Made by a program: the position numbers and the translations under genes. A stretch of DNA of 64,000 nt from Peltaster fructicola (Eukaryota; Ascomycota; Dothideomycetes), in assembly GCA_001592805.2 (NCBI GenBank), contig CP051143.1:2046001-2110000 (forward strand), in the 5' to 3' direction. Under the pieces are notes generated by a model. The model was not told the origin of the DNA, did no database searches, and saw only the letters and a list, made by a program, of their open reading frames with translations. Numbering within the stretch: position 1 is the stretch's first letter; every line of letters starts with the position of its first letter. Below, one piece after another: positions 54,149-63,262 of this stretch.

Positions 54149-55870
54149 TCACAGCTTGTCGGATAGTCCTTTCAGCACAGCTGGAAGCTCATCAAAGATA
54201 ACATCCTGCTTATAGCTCAACCTGCGGCATTGCAGTTCAACCTTGCGCTCACTCTTCCATTGTCGACCCAGCACGATGATGAAAGGGTAACCTATCATAT
54301 CTGCATCTTTAAGCCTCCAACCAAAAGGTAGTTGACGATCATCAATGACAACGTCCATAGCAGGGAGTGTTGGTGCGATCTTCGCTGTCAGCTCATCGTA
54401 TGTGCTGTGTATGTCATCCACATCAACACTCGGCGCCGCAGTCATGACCGCCTGAAATGGTGCTATAGCCAAGGGCCAGTTCAAACCACGCTCATCTGCA
54501 AGTAAGCCTGACGCAGCTGCGATTAATCGCGAAATGCCAATACCATGACAACCCATCTCCACCGACACTTGCTTATTGTTCGCATCGAGTACAGTGGCTC
54601 CCAGTGGAGCGCTGTATCGTGTGGAAAGATGAAATGTATGACCAATCTCAACTGCCGATGTGATACTTAAACTTGGTTGAGAGCAGCTCGGGCATGCGTC
54701 GTTGGATTGAGCTTGAGTGAGCAGGACTGGTGTGCCGTGCAGAGAAGAGTTCTCTTGGTGCAAGCCACCGGATGGCGTGCATCGTGGATCATAGATCGTC
54801 GAGCAAGCCTCGCATGCCTCTGAGCCATCGCGAGACTTCTCCCACAGAGTCGTTGCGTCTTCTACGCTGGTGTCGACATCGGACAGCAAGCGCTTGATCA
54901 GATGCAAGTTGAGCTTGCCTGCACCGAGTGGTGTAACAATTCTGTAGAACTTCTGTGGGCCATCCTTAGAGACGAGGTAGTCCTCACGTTGTTTCGTTTC
55001 AGGAGAAGTCCCAGCAACGAATGGCGCAGCAAAGAGTTCCTCATTGATAGCATAGCCACATTCTCTGCAAGATATAACGTTGTCCTCGCCACTGTCGGAG
55101 ACGAAGTGGTATTCGTGACTGAGAGTGCCACCCATATTGCCAGAATCTGCATTCGCCACGAGATATGGCAGCCTGAGCTCGTCCAAGAAGGCGCAATATG
55201 CTTTGCGTACATCCTCATAGGTAGCGATCGCCTCTGCTTCTGTCACATCGAAGGTATACAGATCCTTCATCAAGAACTCCCTGCCGCGAAGAAGTCCTTG
55301 ACGTGGTCGCGCTTCATCCCGGTACTTCCTCGACACCTGGTATAGGCGCAGCGGCAGATGCTTGTGGGAACTGACAGCATGAGCGACGATCGTGGTAATC
55401 TCTTCCTCGTGGGTGGGACTGAGCAGATATCTGGCACCTTTGCGGTCCTTGAGGCGAAGGAACTCTGAATCTCGTCCTTTAATCGTCCTGATTGAGTCCA
55501 CAGCTTCTCGGAGGACAGCGAAGAGAGAGACTTTAGATGCACCCAATCTGGTCATGTGCTTGTCGACCAACTGCTCAAGCTTATTCTGTACTCGAAGTCC
55601 CAGAGGTAGGAGGTGAAAGATGCCAGAATGCGCTTGACGGACGAAGCCTGCTCGAACGAGCAGCTCATGGCTGGATGTATGCAGTTCGCTTTGAGCGTCC
55701 GCTGGCTTGACAAGTGTAGTTGGAGTCCAAAAGTTGCTCAAACGATTGCGGCCATCATAGTGCAGAGCTCTTACTCCTTGCACATGAGCATATTGCCAGA
55801 GAGTTGTCGGCGATTCTGAGCGCCTCACAATCCTTTGTGGAACGCGTCGAGTCGCATGCTTGCAGAACAT
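54149..55870 (-). CDS. AIM10: Mitochondrial prolyl-tRNA synthetase (two compensating frame slips)
   Basis: One frame of 573 residues with a basic mitochondrial presequence. Class II motifs are present: motif 1 region FVRQAHSGIFHLLPLGLRVQ, YLLSPTHEEEITTIVA, motif 2 YRDEARPRQGLLRGREFLMKD, and motif 3 EMGCHGIGISRLIAA. It belongs to the bacterial/mitochondrial ProRS group (yeast Aim10) charging mitochondrial tRNA-Pro. Between GASKVSL and KGRDSEFLRLKDRKG the main frame reads FAVLREAVDSIRTI, unlike the family. The alternative frame over the same bases reads SSLSSEKLWTQSGRL, matching the conserved xxLWxxSGR block. The slips lie at the (TC)n run about 55519-55530 and the A3 run about 55478-55481, and cancel each other. 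Confidence 0.94.
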   Translation of the reverse strand: MFCKHATRRVPQRIVRRSESPTTLWQYAHVQGVRALHYDGRNRLSNFWTPTTLVKPADAQSELHTSSHELLVRAGFVRQAHSGIFHLLPLGLRVQNKLEQLVDKHMTRLGASKVSLFAVLREAVDSIRTIKGRDSEFLRLKDRKGARYLLSPTHEEEITTIVAHAVSSHKHLPLRLYQVSRKYRDEARPRQGLLRGREFLMKDLYTFDVTEAEAIATYEDVRKAYCAFLDELRLPYLVANADSGNMGGTLSHEYHFVSDSGEDNVISCRECGYAINEELFAAPFVAGTSPETKQREDYLVSKDGPQKFYRIVTPLGAGKLNLHLIKRLLSDVDTSVEDATTLWEKSRDGSEACEACSTIYDPRCTPSGGLHQENSSLHGTPVLLTQAQSNDACPSCSQPSLSITSAVEIGHTFHLSTRYSAPLGATVLDANNKQVSVEMGCHGIGISRLIAAASGLLADERGLNWPLAIAPFQAVMTAAPSVDVDDIHSTYDELTAKIAPTLPAMDVVIDDRQLPFGWRLKDADMIGYPFIIVLGRQWKSERKVELQCRRLSYKQDVIFDELPAVLKGLSDKL

Positions 55871-56079
55871 GCGGTTCGATGATCAGTCGATGAGGATGAT
55901 ATCACGAAAGCCAAGGTGCTGCTGTTCTACGCGTCTTCCGGGATGAGATGCGTCTCGAGACATGGCTGACGGGAAAACCTCGGCATCATTCCCAAAATTT
56001 GGTTAACTTTTTGTGCAAGTCAGACCAGCAGACTTCTTGCTCTTCAACCACGGCTACAGGCCGTACAACGTTGTTCGCC
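55871..56079. promoter_or_regulatory. Short bidirectional promoter AIM10 / MAK21
   Basis: Only 209 bp separate the start codons of the mitochondrial prolyl-tRNA synthetase (reverse) and MAK21 (forward), so both promoters must overlap. An AT-rich patch (AAAATTTGGTTAACTTTTTG) lies at 55996-56015, about 70 bp upstream of the MAK21 start. Confidence 0.5.
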
Positions 56080-58737
56080 ATGGGTCAGAAACGGAAGCCC
56101 ACTGGCGCGAACGCCATACAACAAGGGCCGCCAAAGAAGGCGAGGAATGAACGTCCTCCGCCGTCAGAGAAGCCAAAGAAAGCAAATCTTGTGTTCGATC
56201 CGAGACCAGACTGGCATGCGGTCGAGTTACCTTTGCTGGACGACAAGGAGGTCAAGATATTGCCTCCACAATGGATGATTGATGCTCTATATGAGCGAGC
56301 TGAGAAGCTGCTTCAGGATGAGAACACAAGCTACAATTCGTCACACCTCTCTGGGTCGTCCTCGCACAAGTTCTTGTCAACGATCATGACGTCTGGTACT
56401 CTCGAAGACAAGATTTCTGCACTCACGCTGCTGGTACAAGAGTCGCCTGTCCATACAATGAAGGCTTTCGACAATCTGCTTGGACTGAGCAAGAAGAAGA
56501 GCAGGGACCAGGCATTGTTGGCAGTCGCTGCGTTGAAGGATCTGTTGGGACAAGGCACCGTGTTGCCGCCGGACAGGAAGCTACGGTCTTTCAGCAAACA
56601 GCCTGGTCTGCTTGCGGCACTGCAGGGTATCAGTGCACGGTGGAAGGCTAGCGATTCCTTGCCTGGCGGTCTACAGAATGTGCACCTGCTCACATGGGCG
56701 TATGAGGACTGGTTGAAGAAGAAGTACTTCGAGCTGCTCCAGATCCTGGAAAGCTGGTGTGGAGACGAGGTTGCCTTCGCGCGCAGTCGAGCGGTGACAT
56801 ATGTCTGGGAGCTACTGAAGGACAAACCAGAACAGGAAGAGAACCTCCTCAGGTTGCTGGTCAATAAGCTGGGTGATACAGATCGCAAGATTGCGTCGAG
56901 AGCGAGCTACCTGTTGTTGCAACTCGAGACGACACATCCAGCTATGAAAGCTGTCATCACTAACAGCATTGAAGCGGACTGTCTCTTCCGTCCAGGTCAA
57001 AGTACTCACGCCAAGTACTATGCCATTGTCACACTGAACCAGACCATACTCAGCGGCAAGGAGCAAGAGGTCGCCAACAAGCTCTTGGAGATCTACTTCT
57101 CCATGTTCGTGCAGTTGTTAAACGATCAATCTGACGACCGACCACAACCTGTCGCAAAGCCTATCGACAGAGCCCAAGGAGGTGGAGGCAAAGCAGGCAA
57201 GATGGCTGCGAAGAAGCGCAAGGCGGAAGAGCGAACCAATGAGGCTGATGCCCAAACTCGCGAGAAACTGCTGGCACAGGTGCTCACTGGTGTCAATCGA
57301 GCATTTCCCTTCGCAGACACCGACAATCCGCAGTTCGTGAATCAGATCGATACACTCTTCCGTGTTACACACTCGGCCAACTTCAACACCGCTATCCAAG
57401 CCCTGATGCTGTTGCAGCAGATATCTTCGACGAAGCACTATGGTGCGGAAAGATTTTACCGAACCTTGTACGAATCACTACTTGATCCCCGACTGGCGAG
57501 CAGCAGCAAGCAGACCATGTATCTGAATCTGCTATACAAGAGTTTGAAAGCAGATGTCGACGTCAAGCGTGTACAAGCATTCGTCAAAAGGCTGCTCCAG
57601 ATCGTCAATATGCATGACCCGCCATTCATCTGCAGTGTACTCTATTTGATATCAGAGCTGTCCAACACCTTCCCGAGTATCAAAAAGATGATCACTGAAG
57701 CTGAGGTGGACGAGGACGATGGGGAAGAGCATTTTGTCGACGTGCCTGAAGAGGGAGAAGACGCCACACCCGTCCACAGCAAACCATCGCCAACAGTGCA
57801 CTACGACGCTCGAAAGCGTGACCCAAGTCATGCTCATGCTGAGCTATCTGCGCTATGGGATCTTGTACCAATACCAGCACACTTCCACCCGTCAGTCGCA
57901 GTGTTCGCTCAAGCAATACAAGGTTATGCACCCATACCACCCAAGCCTGATCCAGCGGCACACTCGCTCATGCACTTCCTGGATCGATTTGTGTATCGTA
58001 ACCCCAAGTCAAAGGCATCAGCAGGAACTCATGGATCGAGTATCATGCAGCCTCTCGCAGGTTCTGCAGCAGCAGATCTACTCGTCAAGCCAAGTGGCCA
58101 GGCCTCCAGCTATCTCGGTGCCGTGCCTGTCAACAGCGAAGCATTCTGGGCCAAGAAAGTGCAAGACGTGGCACCTGATCAGATTTTCTTCCATTCGTAC
58201 TTCAACCAGACCGGCAACAAGAAGAGGAAGCTCACTGAAAAGGCGAAGAAAAGCAAAAGCAAAGCTGCGGACAGCGACGAGGAAGACGAGGAGGCTGAAG
58301 ATGAGATCTGGCAAGCTATCGCCAACAGTAGACCTGAAGTCGAAGGACCTGAGAGCGACGATGATCTCAGTATGGGTGATCTTGAGGAGGCATACTCTGA
58401 TAGCGAAGCCGGCAGCGAGATGGGCATTGACCTTGGCGGCGATAACAATGCTATCGATCATGATCTCGATACCTTCGACGAAACTCAGGACGAGACAGCT
58501 GACCTCTCTGACAACATGCCAGATCTTGATAGCGGCGATGAGGAGGCATTGTATGGCGACGATGACGAAGTTGCAATCGACCTCGACGAGTCAGAGGCCG
58601 AAGACGACGCACCACAGGACAACAGAACCAGAAACCAGAACAAGAGGAAGGAGAAGAAGAAATTCAAGCAGCTGCCCACTTTTGCAAGCGCTGAGGATTA
58701 TGCCAAGTTGCTTGCAGATGAGCCAGATGATGTATGA
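56080..58737 (+). CDS. MAK21: Ribosome biogenesis protein Mak21/Noc1 (CEBPZ)
   Basis: One exon of 885 residues from the ATG at 56080 (MGQKRKPTGANAIQQGPPKK). The in-frame upstream extension to 55948 is not protein-like. After a basic N-terminus comes DPRPDWHAVELPLLDDKEVK. A long helical-repeat region follows, with GTLEDKISALTLLVQESPVH, WAYEDWLKKKYFELLQILES, THPAMKAVITNSIEADCLFR and RVTHSANFNTAIQALMLLQQ, which belong to the CBF/Mak21 domain. PKPDPAAHSLMHFLDRFVYR and FHSYFNQTGNKKR precede a highly acidic tail and a basic end. Noc1 escorts pre-60S particles in the nucleolus. Confidence 0.96.
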   Translation: MGQKRKPTGANAIQQGPPKKARNERPPPSEKPKKANLVFDPRPDWHAVELPLLDDKEVKILPPQWMIDALYERAEKLLQDENTSYNSSHLSGSSSHKFLSTIMTSGTLEDKISALTLLVQESPVHTMKAFDNLLGLSKKKSRDQALLAVAALKDLLGQGTVLPPDRKLRSFSKQPGLLAALQGISARWKASDSLPGGLQNVHLLTWAYEDWLKKKYFELLQILESWCGDEVAFARSRAVTYVWELLKDKPEQEENLLRLLVNKLGDTDRKIASRASYLLLQLETTHPAMKAVITNSIEADCLFRPGQSTHAKYYAIVTLNQTILSGKEQEVANKLLEIYFSMFVQLLNDQSDDRPQPVAKPIDRAQGGGGKAGKMAAKKRKAEERTNEADAQTREKLLAQVLTGVNRAFPFADTDNPQFVNQIDTLFRVTHSANFNTAIQALMLLQQISSTKHYGAERFYRTLYESLLDPRLASSSKQTMYLNLLYKSLKADVDVKRVQAFVKRLLQIVNMHDPPFICSVLYLISELSNTFPSIKKMITEAEVDEDDGEEHFVDVPEEGEDATPVHSKPSPTVHYDARKRDPSHAHAELSALWDLVPIPAHFHPSVAVFAQAIQGYAPIPPKPDPAAHSLMHFLDRFVYRNPKSKASAGTHGSSIMQPLAGSAAADLLVKPSGQASSYLGAVPVNSEAFWAKKVQDVAPDQIFFHSYFNQTGNKKRKLTEKAKKSKSKAADSDEEDEEAEDEIWQAIANSRPEVEGPESDDDLSMGDLEEAYSDSEAGSEMGIDLGGDNNAIDHDLDTFDETQDETADLSDNMPDLDSGDEEALYGDDDEVAIDLDESEAEDDAPQDNRTRNQNKRKEKKKFKQLPTFASAEDYAKLLADEPDDV

Positions 58738-58820
58738 ATGTACTATCTCTTCTGACCCTAAACTATTCGTTACATTATCACATGAACTAGAAATGTCAGC
58801 ATAACTCTCGAGTCTTGAGA

Positions 58821-60704
58821 TCAGAAACCCACAGTATTGCCAAAATTCGCCATCTCTGGGTTGTCGAACTGTAGCTGCTGATGGCTCGACACCACAAGAT
58901 CTGGATTCAAGAAGTATTCCCAATCTGCCATATCGATTGTGTTCCATTCCATGTTTGGCGCAGCGACAAGACCATTGCCGGAGCTGACAGAAGGATGGTC
59001 TTCGGATTGTGGAAAGCTCGGCAAGTTCTGTAAGACGTCGAGCTGCTTCTCCTTGCGGACTCGACTCATCTTGACCAGTGCAGCTGCCTGATTACATGCC
59101 TCCTGGACCATATGCGTCGGAAAGATCTCTGCGATCTTCTGCAACAGCTGCATGGCATCGCCAATATAGCTGAGAGATCGTGGTGTGTCGACAGCTATCG
59201 ACACACAAATGAACTGGAAAGGTGTGTGTAAGACATTCCACCACGGTTTCCGACTGTCCAGAAGTCCTTCTGAGGCTCGGAGAGCTGAGCGTCCGATTGT
59301 GAGAACCGTCTCTGCACGGTCTTTGGCATCTGTGAGACTCATCAACCACAGTCTGCGATATATAGCGAAGGCTAGATCTGCTTTGAGGAGCGTGATGAAC
59401 TTCGACTCAGTCTTGAGCTCTTCGATTTTCGTTAGAGCATTACCGAGAGCAGCTGGCGGATCTGGCTCGCGTTCCCGGTCGACGAAGTCGCTAGGAAGCA
59501 GATCTGCAAGCTCGACCACAAGGTGTGCGTGGCTGCCGGGTTCTGCATCGAACTTCTTGGTCGTGATGACATCGAAGTTGATCCTGGATCTGCCGAACTC
59601 GAAGGAGAAGATGATGTTGAGAGCTCGTGCAATCCAGAAGAGCTTCCTTCGGGTCCTCGCCAGTTTTTGATCCACGTCCTTGGCTGCAGGGTAGACGACA
59701 GCGATGGTCTGCATGTCTTTCTGCAGACCTGTCGCTTCCGCTTGGTGTAGTGCTATGCAGCTTGCCAGCCACGATGCATGCGGCCGTGATGTAAGACGCA
59801 GGTACATGCTCCTCAGAATCCAAGCGGCAACGATATCAAGGCCAGGCGACTTCTCCAGTCGACCGGATATCATAACAGCTTTGGCACATCGGACAAACTC
59901 CATCTCCATAGGGTGTTGTGTAAGCGAGAAGAAGGAACCCAGCGCTGCAACATTGAGTGCCACAGCATCGATAGGATTGTAGCCCTCTGGACTCTTGTAT
60001 CGTAATGCCACTCGATCGATGAAGTCTTGCTCCTCGAGAAAGCCTAGCTCTGGTTTGACTTCTGTGAAGTATACTGCTGCCAACCGCTGCATTTCCGGCC
60101 AAGAGAGCAGAGAGGTGAAGTGGATCTCAGCATCGTCCTCTTCCGGTCTCAAGCCTAGATGCCAGGCGAACGAGTGCAGTCGTGGGATGACCTCCGATTC
60201 CATATCCATACCAAGGATCCGTGGGAAAGCTATGGCCGAGTTGGCTCGTACAAACCGTGTCTTGATAGGATCTAGTATGCTTCGATGGTGAAAGCGCGCG
60301 CCAGGAGCTGTGAGAGGATGCTTCTGCAACTCTGTGACACTGGGCTGACATATCGAAGGTGGCATGGGGTCTTCGTGATGGTCACCAGGCATATCGCCGT
60401 TTATCTGTACTGTCGAGTGTCGTTTCGTAGCGATGTACTCGCATTTGTATTCGTAGCGCACGCATGTTGCGCATGGCATCTTGCCATCACTAGGAAAGTA
60501 TCAGACTGTGCATGACGAGTCCTCATAAAGTGATACGATGATGTCTCGTGTTCATGAATGACAGGGGGAGATAGCTTACCATTTCCTTTTGCGTTGTCTA
60601 CATGGAGCGCAAGCAGCTCGCGATCGCTGCCTGCCCTGATGCTGTTCATGGTCGCCGTCAGGACTAAGCGATCGTTTGTGGCTTTCATGGCGGTCGGCAG
60701 CCAT
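58821..60704 (-). CDS. Zn2Cys6 fungal-specific transcription factor
   Basis: Two exons on the reverse strand (60704-60580 and 60489-58821) encode 597 residues. The zinc cluster is split by the intron: AACAPCRQRKRKC in exon 1 with the last Cys completed across the junction, then DGKMPCATCVRYEYKCEY in exon 2 (acceptor CCTAG at 60490). The middle homology region shows SWPEMQRLAAVYFTEVKPEL, FFSLTQHPMEMEFVRCAKAV, AAWILRSMYLRLTSRPHASW and KLFWIARALNIIFSFEFGRS. It binds DNA as a regulator of metabolic genes; targets are unknown. It converges on MAK21 with 83 bp between stops. Confidence 0.92.
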
Positions 60705-61078
60705 GCCTGGACTGCCAAGAGAAGGCCACGGCGCCAACTACGGTCGGATGAAAGTGCGAGGTTGTGAGATGCGTGTCGGTGGCTCCGCGTCAAGGAAGAT
60801 GGACGTCAGAAGTCTTGAGCCATTTATAGTACAACAACTGCTTACAACCTGCCTTGAGTCTTCACATATCCTCACCGCATCCTGCGCATCGAGCTTGGTC
60901 AGTACGACTGGAATAGAGCTTTTGTTACATCCTCTGTCCTTTTCATGCAACATTCGAACTCATGTCTAGCTCTCAAACGACATCCTACTGATCGAGGTTT
61001 GTGATCGCGCCGCTGTCACGTCCGTACGCGAGCGACGAGGCTTACAGTTGTACAGCCATTGATTCTCGAATTGCTACG
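60705..61078. other. Divergent promoter region
   Basis: About 370 bp between the Zn2Cys6 gene and the next gene. A TATTTATAG-like motif would be ATTTATAGTAC at 60822-60832. No other feature is seen. Confidence 0.4.
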
Positions 61079-62267
61079 ATGAAGCGGCAGCACTGCTCCG
61101 CAAGCATGATACTCGCTTTCGTGACTTGCCTGGCCATGTCAAGTCACGCATATCAGTCGAACGAAATCCCCTGTCGATGACGCAGGATTGCCGGCAGGAG
61201 CGAGAATCATATTGCCCTTCTGCGAAGGACGTCCAAGTCAGGCGGAAATGGAAGCACCTGGCATTGGGTTGAGTCTCGAGATGGCCCATGCTACCGTTGC
61301 GGTACGGCATCATAATGGATCGTATCAAAACATCGCCTCTGTCGAGACGGACCTGCGTTATAACGAGAAGATGGCAGATCTTATACATGCTGGTCGTGGA
61401 CGGGAGTTCGACAATAGTACGATAGAAGTACTAGGCAACACAGTTCGGCAGCTTCGTCTAGCAGTCGAGAACGCTGGTATTGATGTCACTGCTGCAGCGA
61501 TAACACTGCCGGATCCGATCTATCTGCAATATGACGAAGCCGCCGCAATTCTAGACTATGCTACAATACGGAACGTCATGTACGATCCAGTTGAGACAGA
61601 AGGTATAGCAACCAGATTTTCACTTCCAGGATTGTGTGCTATTTCGGCAGCATATGCAGGTCACGGCATGGGTCTCTGTACGGACTATCTTGACGTCCAT
61701 GCATGCGAGGAGCAAGAAGCTTGTCTGCCAAATCACCACGTCCTTCAGATCGATCTCTCTAGTGGAAGCCTAGCCGGCACGACATGGCGCTTCGCTCAGA
61801 CTTACTGGTCTCCAGTGATTGTAGACACGTTCGTGAACACTTCTCTCGGCACCAATGCGATACAGCATACTCCACGTGAACAGGGCTACTGGCAAGCTGT
61901 CTGTCAAGCAATTCGGGGTCTTTTAACATCGTTTCTGCCCAACAAGATTGACTATCTGATCCTGACAGGCACATCAGCTCATGTTTTTGTACATCCATTG
62001 AAAGCCGCAATGAGAGAAGCTTTGCTAGATGCCGGATACCAAATCAATGTTCAATCGGGACGCCAGATCGACCAAGTGCTCCATGTCGATCATGTCGTTC
62101 ATGAGCCACTTTGGGTGACTGCAAGAGGTGCTGCTGAGATTGCCAAACGACGACTAGAAGGGCCATTCTTGTGTCGATATGACAATCGATCAGAGGAGCA
62201 ACGACGACCATTGAGAGAACGCATCAAAGAGTGGGAGGCAGATGGATTGACGGAGCTCCACTTTTGA
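61079..62267 (+). CDS. Predicted secreted actin/Hsp70-fold-like protein, N-terminal frame slip
   Basis: The ATG at 61079 encodes a signal peptide (MKRQHCSASMILAFVTCLAM, then SSHAYQSNEIP) and soon stops. From the C4 run at 61168-61171 a second frame continues VDDAGLPAGARIILPFCEGR to 62267. Removing one base gives a multiple of three and about 395 residues. The body has degenerate ASKHA-type motifs: PGIGLSLEMAHATVAVRHHN (phosphate-1-like), VLQIDLSSGSLAGTTWRF (phosphate-2-like) and LTGTSAHVFVHPLKAAMREA (adenosine-like). I infer an Hsp70/actin-like fold that has probably lost ATPase activity. An N-terminus in a separate transcript cannot be excluded. I know no named family. Confidence 0.6.
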
Positions 62268-63262
62268 TCGACCACGCATTACAGGTCCAACACTGGATCG
62301 TTGTTGCAGTGATTTCGTCAAAGGTGAGCGAGGTGGGAAGTGAAGACATGCTTGGAAGTAGATTCTACCCAACATGGACAAATGCTCTGCGAATCTTCGT
62401 GTGGCGAAGTGACGGAATTGCACGTCTGATCGCTCTGCTACCAGAGGGAAGCTTGCGATCCGTACATCAGGACCAAAGTTACCTTACAATCATCCGAGGC
62501 GAACCTCCACAACTGTGCCGGCCTCGTTCGTATGGATGTTGAGCCTGTTTGCACAGTGAGATTAGCTCACCATTGCGTGAAATGAGGCATACCTCTGCGG
62601 TTTGAAATCGCATGTGTAACCACTACCGGGAGCAATAATCCTGTAAATTGGTGGCAAGTCTGCATGTGCGAAAGTCTCTTTCTGGTCAACTTCTCTCTGG
62701 CTCATAGTGGACGGCGCTCACAGTAGTGTCGTTGGTTGTGCCGATCTTCTTCCCTAAGAGTTCGTTCTTCCATCTCCTAAGCTCAGTTCTGCCCTCCTCC
62801 GTCAAGTAACTGGGTTCTCCGTGGTCGGTTGCCATGGGGCGCAACAGAAGCATGAGCTTGACTATCAGCAAGCTGCTTGAAGAATGAAGTGCACACATGT
62901 AAGCCCCGCAAGCCCCACACGTGACAAGGCCGCCAAGGAATCACTGGACTATCCAATCCAGCCGGTTCAGGAAGAGCCGTGGATAATCTCACTGCTGTGA
63001 TGCACAGGTCAGAACCTCGTCAAGACATTTCATTGTCTCATGTCAATCGACACGCACTTCCCGAGTGTGGTATAGATCGAAACAGGTTGGAAATGACAGT
63101 CAGTGCGGTGAGCGAGGCCTCAGCACTTTCTATACACGACGGATATCCTCGACTATCAAACAACGCAATCACATTTTGAGTCAGTCTCTCAACGAGAGAA
63201 GTGCTATATTATCATTGGGTATATGTGCAGAGCTGAGATGAGCAATGTGCAAGCAGATGTGA
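62268..63262. other. Long intergenic region (about 1 kb), no supported gene
   Basis: Lies between two convergent 3' ends. A reverse-strand open frame at 62898-62686 has an internal start giving MATDHGEPSYLTEEGRTELR and a polar 49-residue product. It looks mildly protein-like but matches nothing I know. No RNA gene or repeat is seen. Confidence 0.4.
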
